Below are positions 1 to 8,892 of a stretch of DNA of 39,703 bases, one piece after another (the first letter of the stretch is position 1; each line of letters opens with the position of its first letter). The position numbers and the translations under genes are program-made. The stretch is taken from contig NZ_VWSJ01000039.1 of NCBI RefSeq assembly GCF_009690845.1, forward strand, positions 1 through 39,703, written 5' to 3'. A model generated the notes under the pieces. The model made no database searches. It was not told where the DNA came from and saw nothing but the letters and a program-made list of their open reading frames with translations. Source of the DNA: Campylobacter portucalensis (GTDB lineage Bacteria; Campylobacterota; Campylobacteria; Campylobacterales; Campylobacteraceae).

Positions 1-1
1 T

Positions 2-2092
2 TCAGCAAATTTTAGAACTCTTAGCATAAATGATATAGTAAAAGATGGTAATATAGCTGGTTTAAGACTAAATTTTAGTGATGGCTCAAACAACATCGGT
101 CAAAATAAAAGTGCTATTGGTGGGGTTAAATTTAAATTTGGCGATTCAGCTTATATTGGTGCATTATATGGCTACTCAACCAAAAAAGTATCTCAAAAAT
201 ATGAAGTTGGGGGGGGGAAAGGCAGTATAGATAAAAAAGGTTCTTTAAAAATAACAAACGGTAGATCTAATGGAATATCTTATCTAGAAGATTACGATGA
301 AGACGATGAAGATGTAAAGCTTTTTATACCATACACGCCTGAAGATTTAAAACAAAAACCACAAAGTCATATAGCAAAGATAGAATACGGAGACGATTAT
401 AACACCTTAGCCTTACAGTTTAGAAACTATAAAACAGGCTTTATCGGTAGAAAACTAAGTCAAAACACATATCAACTAAACTACAACCTAAAAGACCCAA
501 ATCGTGATAATATCGACATAAATTTAATATACGCTCAAAATAAAGGCACACAAGATTATCAAAAAGGAGCTAAATTTACAAGTCTAGCTTTAAACGATGA
601 TTTAAAAACAATAAATAATAGTAAATTCTTTGATCTTAGCAACTCCTTTAAAAATCAAATACCAAATGGTTTTATAGAAACAAAAATTGGCTTTAATATC
701 TTAAAAAATAGCTATAAAAAATCTCGCCATCCAACTGAGATTAGTTTTATAGGTCAGAAAAATGATGATTGTAGCGGACTTGAATGCTATAAAGAAGGAT
801 ATGAGGCAAATACACTATATCCTGAAGGCGATCAAAAATTTAACTCAATCTATATAGACAATAGCATAAACTACAGCATTTTTACCCTTACTTCTAATTT
901 TAATTGGACTAAATATCAATATGAGGGAGAGAGATATGATAGGTTAGATAAATTGAGATATCCAGAAGGACCATTTGAAAAATTATATGGAGATGATTTT
1001 TGCATTAATAGCAAATTTAAACATATAAAAGATAAATACTTTGAAAGCGGGGAAGACTATGATTACGAATGCAGACCATTAGACAATGCACATTATAGAA
1101 GTTTTGACTATGGAAATGATAGATTTTTAAACTACTCTTTTTCACTCTCAGCTTATGTGCATGATATGTTTATGCCTTTTATAAATCACTCTAAAACTCA
1201 CCGTGCACCAAATATAAAAGAGATGTTTTTTAGTGAATTTGGTGCTACAGGTGTAAACAACAATCTAAAACCAGAGATGGCAAAAACTTGGCAAATAGGC
1301 TTCAACTCGTTTAGCGACGGTCTTTTTAGCGACGATGATAAATTTAGATTTAAACTCTTAGCATATAAAACCAAAATAAGAAACTACATATACAACAAAA
1401 AGCAAAGAAAGAAAGATGAAACACGAGAGCCTTTTTACATCAAACACAACAACTACCATAAAGATGTAAAAATCAAAGGTCTTGAGCTTGAGCTTGGCTA
1501 TGATATCGGAATTGCTTATATGAATTTAGCATATGCTCGCCAAAATACGGATCAACCTCTAAATTTCACCGATGCAAGCCCTAATGTAAATAGTGTGAGC
1601 AATAGAGGTAAATGGTTTCAAGGATACGGCTTGACAAAACTCACAATGCTGCCAAAAGATTACGCTAGCATTGATATAGGGACTAGAATGTTTGATAAAA
1701 AGCTAACTATAGGAGCTAAAGCAAAATACTACGGCAAAAGTAAGATCACAACACTAAAAATTGAAAGCGTAGCATGCCCTGGAGTTAGTAAAAAACTTCA
1801 TAGTCATGGACACGGAAATGATAGTTGTGGTTATATTAAAAAAGATGGGGATTTAGAAAGTCAAGGCTTTATATTTGACTTCTATACTATATATAAACCA
1901 ACTGAAAATTTCATCATAAAAGCTGAAATTCAAAACATTTTTGATAAAGCCTATATAAATCCACTTGACGCAAATAACGACTCAGCAAGTCAATTTTACT
2001 TTGAAATGGGTGTGAGTGATGACTATCAATACCTAACAAGCAACTATGCAAGAGGAAGAACTGCTTTAGTTAGCTTTAGTTATGAGTTTTAA
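2..2092 (+). CDS. TonB-dependent outer-membrane receptor (haem/iron type), 5' end outside window
   Basis: The frame is open from base 2 to the TAA at 2090-2092 (696 codons). It has no ATG, GTG or TTG before 953, so 953 is not a real start and the gene begins before the window. The product is the beta-barrel part of a ligand-gated outer-membrane transporter that takes energy from TonB-ExbBD. Around 1200-1310 the protein reads THRAPNIKEMF then NNNLKPE, resembling the FRAP/NPxL boxes of haem receptors. The last strand ends ALVSFSYEF, with the terminal Phe typical of barrel insertion. Loops are acidic (near codon 97), contain Cys pairs (codons near 257-262), and one reads LHSHGHGND between two Cys. 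A G9 tract at 209-217 encodes three Gly in frame. The ligand is inferred; another siderophore or metal is possible. Confidence 0.85.
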   Translation, partial: SANFRTLSINDIVKDGNIAGLRLNFSDGSNNIGQNKSAIGGVKFKFGDSAYIGALYGYSTKKVSQKYEVGGGKGSIDKKGSLKITNGRSNGISYLEDYDEDDEDVKLFIPYTPEDLKQKPQSHIAKIEYGDDYNTLALQFRNYKTGFIGRKLSQNTYQLNYNLKDPNRDNIDINLIYAQNKGTQDYQKGAKFTSLALNDDLKTINNSKFFDLSNSFKNQIPNGFIETKIGFNILKNSYKKSRHPTEISFIGQKNDDCSGLECYKEGYEANTLYPEGDQKFNSIYIDNSINYSIFTLTSNFNWTKYQYEGERYDRLDKLRYPEGPFEKLYGDDFCINSKFKHIKDKYFESGEDYDYECRPLDNAHYRSFDYGNDRFLNYSFSLSAYVHDMFMPFINHSKTHRAPNIKEMFFSEFGATGVNNNLKPEMAKTWQIGFNSFSDGLFSDDDKFRFKLLAYKTKIRNYIYNKKQRKKDETREPFYIKHNNYHKDVKIKGLELELGYDIGIAYMNLAYARQNTDQPLNFTDASPNVNSVSNRGKWFQGYGLTKLTMLPKDYASIDIGTRMFDKKLTIGAKAKYYGKSKITTLKIESVACPGVSKKLHSHGHGNDSCGYIKKDGDLESQGFIFDFYTIYKPTENFIIKAEIQNIFDKAYINPLDANNDSASQFYFEMGVSDDYQYLTSNYARGRTALVSFSYEF
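209..217 (+). repeat. Homopolymeric G9 tract, candidate phase-variation switch
   Basis: Nine consecutive G lie inside the TonB receptor frame, which is ON at this length. With 10 G the frame runs into TAA within about 20 bases; with 8 G it runs into TAG even sooner. Poly-G tracts of this length in surface genes are the classic slipped-strand switch of Campylobacter. Confidence 0.75.
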
Positions 2093-2098
2093 ATTATA

Positions 2099-2123
2099 TA
2101 GATAAAGACTTAGTCTTTATCTA
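2099..2123 (+). terminator. Hairpin terminator of the TonB receptor gene
   Basis: The arms TAGATAAAGAC and GTCTTTATCTA form a perfect 11-bp stem with a 3-base loop, starting 7 bases after the receptor stop codon. A T-rich stretch follows some 15 bases later. This is a plausible intrinsic terminator, though the U tract is not directly attached. Confidence 0.6.
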
Positions 2124-2257
2124 TTAATCTTAATTTTTTAAAGATATTGCTCTAAATTTAATCAAATTTGTTTTAAATTTTAAATAGCTAAATTTTGTTT
2201 TTAACTTCTAAAATCTTTTGATTTTAAATTTCAACCAAATACAAAACTAAATTTAAC

Positions 2258-2275
2258 AAAAATTTCAATCAATAT
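2258..2275. repeat. 18-base direct repeat, copy 1 (partner at 2628-2645)
   Basis: The sequence AAAAATTTCAATCAATAT occurs here and again, identically, at 2628-2645. The two copies flank the orphan receptor tail at 2341-2445, as expected if a duplicated segment was inserted or partly deleted by recombination. Chance similarity is a concern in such AT-rich DNA. Confidence 0.45.
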
Positions 2276-2340
2276 CCAAATTTGTTTTAAATTTAAATTA
2301 TATTTTTAGATATCAAATGTTATTTAATAAAATTAATTAA

Positions 2341-2445
2341 GCGAACCAGTTTAAATTTGACTCAGGTCTTGGCGATTTTTTACCAGAACTTAGCAACTAT
2401 GCAAGAGATAGAACTGCTTTAGTTAGCTTTAAATATGAGTTTTAA
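2341..2445 (+). pseudogene. Orphan 3' end of a second TonB receptor gene
   Basis: A 34-codon open stretch ends in TAA. Its C-terminus, NYARDRTALVSFKYEF, is nearly the same as that of the receptor at 2-2092 (NYARGRTALVSFSYEF), and the upstream ANQF also aligns with ASQF of that receptor. TAA at 2338-2340 immediately precedes it and there is no start codon, so it is not a gene by itself. It is the last beta-strands of a paralogous receptor whose body has been lost. Confidence 0.8.
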
Positions 2446-2627
2446 ATTTAAACCTAATAAATTTAAATTAAAAAATAATACAAATTTTACAAAAACTACA
2501 AATTTAATCAAAAATTTAAAATAATACTTTAATCCAACTAAAGATAGTTAAATTTATCTTCTGATTTAAATTTAACTAAAATTTTAGTCTTTATTTATTT
2601 TAAATTTAATAATATCCTAAATCTAAT

Positions 2628-2645
2628 AAAAATTTCAATCAATAT
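2628..2645. repeat. 18-base direct repeat, copy 2 (partner at 2258-2275)
   Basis: Identical to the copy at 2258-2275, 370 bases away and just downstream of the minus-strand FAH-family gene. Confidence 0.45.
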
Positions 2646-2683
2646 TTTAACTCAACTAAAAATAGCACGATATTCATAAAATC

Positions 2684-3541
2684 CTATTTAATTATATTTA
2701 CAAGCCTGCCAAGTCCATCTATTTCACAAACGACTTCATCTTTACTTTTTAAAAATTTAGGTGGTTCAAAACCCATCCCTACGCCACTTGGAGTTCCTAA
2801 AGCTATAATCGTTCCAGCTTTTAGAGTCATCGCCTGACTAAGTTCTGATATCACGTAATTTTCATTAAATATCATTTTAGAGGTATTTGAATTTTGCCTA
2901 AGTTCGCCATTTACAAAGCTTTTTATATCTAAATTTTTAGAATCAATCTCATCTGCTGTAGCTACAAAAGGCCCCATTGCACAAAATCCATCTAAACTTT
3001 TACCAAAATACCACTGTTTATGGCGATTTTGTAAATCTCTTGCTGAAAAATCATTAAAAATAGTGTATCCAAAAATATAATCTTTAGCATTTTCAAAACC
3101 AACATTTTTGGCATCTTTTTTTATAATCAAAGCAAGCTCTACTTCATAATCAAGTTTTTCAGTGATATCGCTATGACTTAGCACAAATTCGCCACTTCCA
3201 ACAGCTTCATTTACACGTTTTGAAAAATAAACAGCTTCATTTCTAGTACCATTAAATTGAATTTTTTTGTATCTATATGATTCTTTTGCATGCTCTATGT
3301 AGTTGATACCTAGACAAATCACATCTTGATTTGGGGTTATTATCGGAGCTTTGATTTTTACATCAGATAGATTTAAATTTGCACTATTTTTACCAAATTT
3401 AGATAAATTCTCCATATCTTTTGATGTATGATTTATAATAAAATCATTTAAGTTCCTAAATTCATCTATACTTAAAATTCTATCATCAAATAAAAGCCCA
3501 AATTTTAAAGTATCTTGATACTCAAAAGTTATAAATTTCAT
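2684..3541 (-). CDS. Fumarylacetoacetate hydrolase (FAH) family protein
   Basis: 285 aa. FAH-fold enzymes use a divalent metal to cleave or isomerise 2-oxo or 1,3-dicarbonyl acids; the substrate here is unknown. The family motifs are present: GINYIEHA at residues 78-85, the metal-ligand region DYEVELALII (131-140) with E133 and E135, NDFSARDLQ (163-171), and C-terminal GTPSGVGMG. The ATG overlaps the TGA of the upstream DAHP synthase gene by 4 bases, so the two are translationally coupled. Automated tools may call it a 2-hydroxyhepta-2,4-diene-1,7-dioate isomerase, but nothing else in the window suggests aromatic degradation; metabolite repair is as likely. Confidence 0.85.
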   Translation of the reverse strand: MKFITFEYQDTLKFGLLFDDRILSIDEFRNLNDFIINHTSKDMENLSKFGKNSANLNLSDVKIKAPIITPNQDVICLGINYIEHAKESYRYKKIQFNGTRNEAVYFSKRVNEAVGSGEFVLSHSDITEKLDYEVELALIIKKDAKNVGFENAKDYIFGYTIFNDFSARDLQNRHKQWYFGKSLDGFCAMGPFVATADEIDSKNLDIKSFVNGELRQNSNTSKMIFNENYVISELSQAMTLKAGTIIALGTPSGVGMGFEPPKFLKSKDEVVCEIDGLGRLVNIIK

Positions 3542-4884
3542 TTTTTTAAATCCTTTAGTAAATTAGCCACTAAAAACGCTAACTCAACGGCTTGATCAGC
3601 ATTTAGCCTTGGATCGCACTGAGTTTCATACCTCTTAGCTAAAGTCTCTTCTGTAACGTTAAAAGCTCCACCAGTACATTCTGTAACATTCTCGCCACTC
3701 ATTTCAAGATGAATTCCACCAGGATGTGTGCCTTCGCTTTTATGAATTTCAAAAAAATTCCTAACCTCTTCTAAAATTTTATCAAATTCTCTAGTTTTGT
3801 AATCATTTGAAGCTTTCACGGTATTTCCATGCATCGGATCACTACTCCATAAAATATTTCTACCTTCTTTTTTTACCTCTTTTAAAATTTTAGGAAAATT
3901 TTGCTTAATTTTTTCACAACCCATTCTTACTATCAAATTTAATCTTCCAGCTTCATTTTCAGGGTTTAATCTATCACAAAGCTCTAAAATTTCACTAGAT
4001 GTTACATTCGGCCCTACTTTTACACCGATTGGATTTTTAACTCCACTTAAAAAATGCACATGAGCATCATTTATCTCTCTAGTTCTTTCTCCTATCCAAA
4101 GCATATGAGCTGAACAATCATACCAATCGCCCGTTAAACTATCAACTCTAGTTAAAGCTTCTTCATAAGGCAAAAGAAGTGCTTCGTGAGATGTGTAGAG
4201 CTTTGTTTCATTTATAACTGGTGTATTTTTTATATCAATTCCGCAAGCACTCATAAAATCTAAAGCTTTTGTGATTTCGTTTGTAAGTTTATTAAATTTT
4301 TCATCCAAATCAGTTCTTTGCACAAATCCTAAATTCCATCTATGAATTTCATGCAAATTTGCATAACCTCCTCTTGAAAAAGCTCTTAATAAATTTAAAG
4401 TTGTAGCGCTTTGAAAATACGCTTTTAACATTCTATTTGGATCAGGAATTCTTGAGTTTGCATCAAAATTAAAATCATTTATAATATCACCTCTATAGCT
4501 TGGAAGTTTTTTACCATCTTTTTCTTCAAAATCACTACTTCTAGGTTTTGCAAATTGCCCTGCGATTCGCCCTACTTTTACAATCGGAAAACTTCCTGCA
4601 AAAGTCAAAATTACAGCCATTTGTAATATTACTTTAAACATATTTTTAATGCTATTTGCATTGTATTTTAAAAAACTCTCTGCACAATCGCCGCCTTGAA
4701 GCAAAAAACTCTCTCCCATTGTCGCTTTTGCTAACTCTTTTTTTAAGCTTCTTATTTCGCCCGCAAATACAAGTGGCGGAAGGGTTGATAAATTTTCTTC
4801 AACAGATTTTAACTCTTCTAAATTTAAATAAACAGGCTGCTGTTTGATATTAAAATTTCTCCAACTATCTCTATTCCAAGACAT
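3538..4884 (-). CDS. 3-deoxy-7-phosphoheptulonate synthase, class II
   Basis: 448 aa, the normal size of plant-type (class II) DAHP synthases. These condense phosphoenolpyruvate and erythrose 4-phosphate, the first step of the shikimate pathway, in the cytosol. The class II signatures are FLLQGGDCAES near residue 60, KVGRIAGQFAKPRS near 102, WSSDPMHGNTV near 345 and the C-terminal NADQAVELAFLV. It is first in a two-gene unit with the FAH-family gene and has a good -10 upstream (4912-4919). The gene is usually called aroG or aroF in Campylobacter, so I leave the symbol empty. Confidence 0.95.
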   Translation of the reverse strand: MSWNRDSWRNFNIKQQPVYLNLEELKSVEENLSTLPPLVFAGEIRSLKKELAKATMGESFLLQGGDCAESFLKYNANSIKNMFKVILQMAVILTFAGSFPIVKVGRIAGQFAKPRSSDFEEKDGKKLPSYRGDIINDFNFDANSRIPDPNRMLKAYFQSATTLNLLRAFSRGGYANLHEIHRWNLGFVQRTDLDEKFNKLTNEITKALDFMSACGIDIKNTPVINETKLYTSHEALLLPYEEALTRVDSLTGDWYDCSAHMLWIGERTREINDAHVHFLSGVKNPIGVKVGPNVTSSEILELCDRLNPENEAGRLNLIVRMGCEKIKQNFPKILKEVKKEGRNILWSSDPMHGNTVKASNDYKTREFDKILEEVRNFFEIHKSEGTHPGGIHLEMSGENVTECTGGAFNVTEETLAKRYETQCDPRLNADQAVELAFLVANLLKDLKK

Positions 4885-4911
4885 TTTTTTCCTTTTTCTA
4901 AATTTTTGGTC

Positions 4912-4919
4912 ATTTTATC
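4912..4919 (-). promoter_or_regulatory. -10 element of the DAHP synthase gene
   Basis: On the minus strand this reads GATAAAAT, a full match to the Campylobacter sigma-70 pattern gnTAnAAT, 28 bases before the ATG at 4884. An AAGGAAAA ribosome site lies just before the start. Confidence 0.6.
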
Positions 4920-4992
4920 AAATCAAAATAAATATAAGCTTTGGTTAAACAAAAAATTGTAAAATTACAGTTAATTTATTTTAGGAAAATTT

Positions 4993-5424
4993 ATGTTTAA
5001 TATTGAAATTATGTTTGTTGTAGCACTTGTAATTGGAATTATTATTTATATACAAATTCAAAAAATCACACAAAATATAGACGATAAAGAGAGTCAAGTC
5101 AGTATCGATAAATACATAAAATTTTGCGATATCATAAGCGACACTATAGAAGAAATTTATAAAGATATAAAGCTTGAAAATATAGAGTTAAAAGATAATT
5201 TATCCAAAGATGAAGTATTGGAAAAACTAAGCATTTTGCAAAAAGAGTTAGTATTTTTACAAAATATGAGTAACGGAAATAAGAGCTCAAAATCTTGGGA
5301 AGAGCGTTTATTTGCATTTTTATCTAAATTTGATAAAATTATAGATGATTACATTAAAAATGGGCAAGAGAAAAACGATGAAATTAGAATTAAATTACAA
5401 AATAGCTATAAAGATTTAAAATGA
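4993..5424 (+). CDS. Small membrane-anchored coiled-coil protein, unknown function
   Basis: 143 aa, not recognised. One hydrophobic segment spans residues 5-22 (MFVVALVIGIIIYI), followed by a charged, helical domain with heptad-like Leu/Ile spacing over about residues 30-95, and a Lys/Asp/Glu-rich end. It is probably anchored by its N-terminus with the rest in the cytoplasm. RBS is TAGGAAAA. The stop codon overlaps the start of dgkA (ATGA), so the two are co-translated; a link to membrane lipid metabolism is only inference from that. Confidence 0.75.
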   Translation: MFNIEIMFVVALVIGIIIYIQIQKITQNIDDKESQVSIDKYIKFCDIISDTIEEIYKDIKLENIELKDNLSKDEVLEKLSILQKELVFLQNMSNGNKSSKSWEERLFAFLSKFDKIIDDYIKNGQEKNDEIRIKLQNSYKDLK

Positions 5425-5786
5425 AGCCAAAATATAGTTTTTTTAAAAATGCCAACTACGCTTTACAAGGATTAAAGCAAGCAGTCAAAAATGAAATGTC
5501 TTTTAAAATAGAGCTTGTTTGTGTTTGCGTGCTATCGATAATTTTAATATTTTTAGAAATTTCTATTTTAGAAAAGTTGATAATGTTTATCGTGTTAATT
5601 CTTATTTTAATAAGTGAACTCATAAATACCGCTATAGAAAACGTTGTGGATTTAATAACAAGTGATTACCAAATCTTAGCAAAAATAGCAAAAGATATAG
5701 CAAGTGCTATTGTATTTCTTAGTATAAATTTAGCAATAATTGTGTGGTGTGTGATATTGTTTTATAATTTCAAACAATACTTTTAG
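5421..5786 (+). CDS. dgkA: Diacylglycerol kinase
   Basis: 121 aa integral membrane enzyme that phosphorylates diacylglycerol to phosphatidate, recycling lipid left over from envelope polymer synthesis. It has the family pattern: an amphipathic N-terminus (ALQGLKQAVKNEMSF), three hydrophobic helices, and the signature ELINTAIENVVDLI at residues 66-79. E25, E66 and E73 match the catalytic and metal-binding glutamates E28, E69 and E76 of the E. coli enzyme with a constant offset of three. It converges on gpsA with only six bases between the genes. Confidence 0.95.
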   Translation: MKPKYSFFKNANYALQGLKQAVKNEMSFKIELVCVCVLSIILIFLEISILEKLIMFIVLILILISELINTAIENVVDLITSDYQILAKIAKDIASAIVFLSINLAIIVWCVILFYNFKQYF

Positions 5787-5792
5787 TTGAAA

Positions 5793-6680
5793 TTATTTTT
5801 GTTTTAATAAATCATTTAAACTAATTTTAGGATTTTTACCATCTATAATTAAAGCCACTTCATTTGCTATTGGCGTATAAATTTCTCTTTGTTTTGCTAT
5901 TTTTATTATAGCTTTTGAAGTTATCACTCCTTCTGCCACTTCGCCAATCTCAGCCATAATGTCATCTATTTTTTTACCACTTGCCAAACCAAGACCAACT
6001 CTAAAATTTCTCGAAAGAGTGCTAGAAGCAGTCAAAAATAGATCCCCTGCTCCACTAAGACCAAGAAATGTTTCATCCAAACCACCAAAAACATTACCAA
6101 ATCTCTTCATTTCAACAAGACCCCTAGCCATTAAACTTGCTCTTGCATTGTTTCCTAAATTTAAACCCTCACAAATTCCGCTAGCTATGGCTATTACATT
6201 TTTATAAGCTCCGCAAATTTCAGCCCCTATAACATCACTACTAGTATAGGCTTTCATAAAATCTGGAAAAAAAGAAACAAACTCTTTAGCTAAATTTAAA
6301 TTCAATGAGCTAATCACAACAGCACAAGGAAGAGATTTTATAACTTCACTAGCAAAAGATGGACCAGATAAGAAGGCTAAATTTTCATCACTTATAAACT
6401 CGCCAAAAATTTCATGTAAAAATTTACCACTACTAAAATCAATTCCTTTTGAAGCCACTAAAATTTTTTGATTGTTGTTAGAAAAATTATTTTTAAGCCA
6501 AGAATAAGAAATTTGAGTAGATAAAGAAAATACTAAATACTCGCTTTTTATCGCCTCTTTTAAATCTACAAAATTTTCTAAATTCCTAGCAGTTCTTGAG
6601 GTTATTAAACATTTATTGTTTTTATTAAAAGCACTATATAAAGCACAACCCCACTTGCCAGCACCTATAATTGATATCAT
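5793..6680 (-). CDS. gpsA: NAD(P)-dependent glycerol-3-phosphate dehydrogenase
   Basis: 295 aa cytosolic enzyme that makes sn-glycerol 3-phosphate from dihydroxyacetone phosphate for phospholipids. The Rossmann loop GAGKWGCAL is at residues 6-14. ASKGID and LSGPSFA follow, then the catalytic-Lys segment [14 protein letters not shown] near 155-168 and [11 protein letters not shown] near 207-217. It is slightly shorter than the usual 320-340 aa. Its ATG overlaps the gatB stop by 4 bases, so it is coupled to gatB. Confidence 0.95.
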   Translation of the reverse strand: MISIIGAGKWGCALYSAFNKNNKCLITSRTARNLENFVDLKEAIKSEYLVFSLSTQISYSWLKNNFSNNNQKILVASKGIDFSSGKFLHEIFGEFISDENLAFLSGPSFASEVIKSLPCAVVISSLNLNLAKEFVSFFPDFMKAYTSSDVIGAEICGAYKNVIAIASGICEGLNLGNNARASLMARGLVEMKRFGNVFGGLDETFLGLSGAGDLFLTASSTLSRNFRVGLGLASGKKIDDIMAEIGEVAEGVITSKAIIKIAKQREIYTPIANEVALIIDGKNPKISLNDLLKQK

Positions 6681-8098
6681 TGCAATTTTATTTTCAATAA
6701 ATCATTTACTTTTGAAGGATTAAAAGCACCTTTGCCAGCCTTCATCGTTTGACCTACAAAAAAACCAAAAAGCTTATCCTTGCCATTTTTATATTCATTA
6801 ACTTTATCTTGATTTGAAGCTAAAATTTCATCTATAACAACCAAAATAGCACTATCATCGCTTACTTGTTTTAAGCCTAATTTTTCTATCACTTCATCAA
6901 CACTAATTTGATTTTGCATTAAAAAATCAAGCACTTCTTTAGCTGCTTTTTGAGATATAGTTCCATCTTCTATTCTGGTTAAAATTTCACTCATTACAGA
7001 ACTATTTACTGGGCTTTCTTCAATAGTTACACCATTTTTTAGTCTCCCTAAAAGCTCCACGGTTAGCCAAGTAACACAAAGTTTTGGTTCATGGTTTTTC
7101 GAAATTAAATCCTCAAAATACTTAGCCATTTCATAACTAGATACTATAACTTCTGCATCACTTTGCTTAATACCAAGCTCATTTATATATCTAGCTTTTT
7201 TATCATCTGGCAGTTCTGGTATTTGTACAGCCTCTTTCATTATCTCATCATCTATATAAACAGGCAATAAATCAGGATCTGGAAAGTATCTATACTCTGC
7301 ACTATCTTCTTTGCTTCTCATTGATTTTGTAATTAATTTTACGGTATCAAAAAGCCTTGTTTCTTGAATAACTTGAGTATTATAACTACCATCTTCCCAA
7401 GCCTCTATTTGGCGACCAACCTCGTATTCTATAGCTTTTTGTATAAATTTAAAAGAATTTAAATTTTTTATTTCAACTCTTGTATAAAGCTTTTTATCTC
7501 CTCTTGGGCGAATGCTAACATTTACATCACACCTAAAGCTTCCCTCTTGCATATTTGCATCACTTATGTTAATAAATCTCAAAATTGAGTGAAGTTTTTT
7601 AAGATAAGCAACTGCTTCATCGCTACTTCTAATATCTGGTTCGCTAACAATTTCTAAAAGCGGTGTTCCTGCTCTATTTAAATCAACCAAGCTTCTATCA
7701 TCTTCGTGATTATTTTTACCAGCATCCTCTTCTAGATGTGCTCTTGTAATACCAATTCTCCTAATTTCATCACCAACATTTATAAAAAGCTCTCCATTTT
7801 CAACAATAGGGACATTAAACTGAGAAATTTGATATGCTTTTGGTAAATCTGGATAGAAATAATTTTTTCTATCAAAAACTGAATTTTGATTTATTTTAGC
7901 ATTAACAGCTACTCCAAAACTAATTGCTTTTTTAACTGCTTCTTTATTTAACACAGGTAAAGCTCCGGGCAAGGCCAAACAAACTGGACAAACATGAGTA
8001 TTTGGCTCATGACCAAAACTTGTTGGACAAGAGCAAAAAATTTTTGTTTTAGTATTTAACTGACAATGAACCTCTAAACCAATAACCACTTCAAACAT
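6677..8098 (-). CDS. gatB: Aspartyl/glutamyl-tRNA(Asn/Gln) amidotransferase subunit B
   Basis: 473 aa subunit of GatCAB, which converts Glu-tRNA(Gln) and Asp-tRNA(Asn) to the amide forms in organisms lacking the direct synthetases. The start is GLEVHCQL, followed by the zinc cysteines C22, C24, C37 and C40, then [17 protein letters not shown]. It ends with the YqeY-like tail ([13 protein letters not shown]) that handles tRNA. Partners gatA and gatC are not in the window. Confidence 0.97.
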   Translation of the reverse strand: MFEVVIGLEVHCQLNTKTKIFCSCPTSFGHEPNTHVCPVCLALPGALPVLNKEAVKKAISFGVAVNAKINQNSVFDRKNYFYPDLPKAYQISQFNVPIVENGELFINVGDEIRRIGITRAHLEEDAGKNNHEDDRSLVDLNRAGTPLLEIVSEPDIRSSDEAVAYLKKLHSILRFINISDANMQEGSFRCDVNVSIRPRGDKKLYTRVEIKNLNSFKFIQKAIEYEVGRQIEAWEDGSYNTQVIQETRLFDTVKLITKSMRSKEDSAEYRYFPDPDLLPVYIDDEIMKEAVQIPELPDDKKARYINELGIKQSDAEVIVSSYEMAKYFEDLISKNHEPKLCVTWLTVELLGRLKNGVTIEESPVNSSVMSEILTRIEDGTISQKAAKEVLDFLMQNQISVDEVIEKLGLKQVSDDSAILVVIDEILASNQDKVNEYKNGKDKLFGFFVGQTMKAGKGAFNPSKVNDLLKIKLQ

Positions 8099-8144
8099 CG
8101 CAAATTTCCTTACTTAAAATATAAAATCTGTCTAAATTATAATT

Positions 8145-8828
8145 TTAATGTTCATCAACAGCTACTGCACCAGCCAAATAAACATAACTTAAAACCATAA
8201 AAATAAAAGTCTGCAAAATAGCCATAAATGTTAAAAGTGCATAAGGAACCATCGGCACAAACCAAGGTGCTAAAGTTAGCATAACAAGCAAGAATAAATC
8301 ATCACCCTTTATATTTCCAAAAAGACGAAATGATAAAGATACAATTCTAGAAAGATGAGATACAATCTCAATTACAAACATAAAAGGTGCCATAACTTTT
8401 ATCGGTCCAGCAAAGTGCTTCATATATCCTAAAAAGCCATTTTTCTTAATACCTTGATAGTGATAATAAACAAAAACACAAATTGTTAAAGCAAGAGTTA
8501 AATTTAAATTTGCAGTTGGAGACTCAAAACCAGGCACCATACCAATTATGTTTGAGAGAAACACAATCAACCCTAAAGTAGCAATTAGCGGTAGATATTT
8601 TCTAGCCAAATCATAACTTCCCATAGCATCCTTTCCAATAGATAAAACGCCATTTAAATAAGCTTCAAATATGTTTTGAACCCCATGAGGAACAAGTTGC
8701 ATAGATTTAGTAGCAGCTTGAGCTAAAAGCACAATAATAGCAACAACTAAAAGAAAATGAAAAACATAAATAAAAGTGTGATTATAGCTAATCGCACTTC
8801 CAGCAAATAAAAATATATCCTTTAACAT
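8145..8828 (-). CDS. atpB: F0F1 ATP synthase subunit a
   Basis: 227 aa polytopic membrane protein forming the proton half-channels next to the c-ring. The essential stator arginine is R168 in SLSFRLFGN, equivalent to R210 in E. coli; E154 and H158 in FVIEIVSHLSR lie on the proton path. The gene stands alone, away from the other atp genes, as in other Campylobacterota. RBS AAGGG sits 5-6 bases before the ATG, and a TAAAAT -10 lies at 8857-8862. Confidence 0.97.
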   Translation of the reverse strand: MLKDIFLFAGSAISYNHTFIYVFHFLLVVAIIVLLAQAATKSMQLVPHGVQNIFEAYLNGVLSIGKDAMGSYDLARKYLPLIATLGLIVFLSNIIGMVPGFESPTANLNLTLALTICVFVYYHYQGIKKNGFLGYMKHFAGPIKVMAPFMFVIEIVSHLSRIVSLSFRLFGNIKGDDLFLLVMLTLAPWFVPMVPYALLTFMAILQTFIFMVLSYVYLAGAVAVDEH

Positions 8829-8856
8829 ATTTACCCTTAAATCTAAAATAGCCGTT

Positions 8857-8862
8857 ATTTTA
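8857..8862 (-). promoter_or_regulatory. -10 element of atpB
   Basis: TAAAAT on the minus strand, 28 bases before the atpB start, in a T-rich context. It supports a separate atpB promoter, consistent with the 64-base gap to the TauE gene upstream. Confidence 0.45.
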
Positions 8863-8892
8863 CAATAATTATGGTTAAATTTTATTTAAATT

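Larger units (their letters stand above)
2124..2683. other. Intergenic region rich in AAATTTAA runs; no intact gene
   Basis: About 560 bases separate the receptor terminator from the converging FAH-family gene. The only coding signal is the short receptor 3'-end copy at 2341-2445. The rest is low-complexity A/T sequence with repeated TTTAAATTTAA-like stretches and one 18-base direct repeat. It looks like debris of a duplicated receptor locus. Confidence 0.5.

Noticed and set aside
953-2092. A 379-aa gene starting at TTG 953
   Set aside because: The same frame is open without a stop back to base 2 and the sequence upstream is good barrel sequence, so 953 is an internal codon.
4656-4847. Plus-strand ORF inside the DAHP synthase gene
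   Set aside because: It is the antisense shadow of a strongly conserved enzyme, with no start signals.
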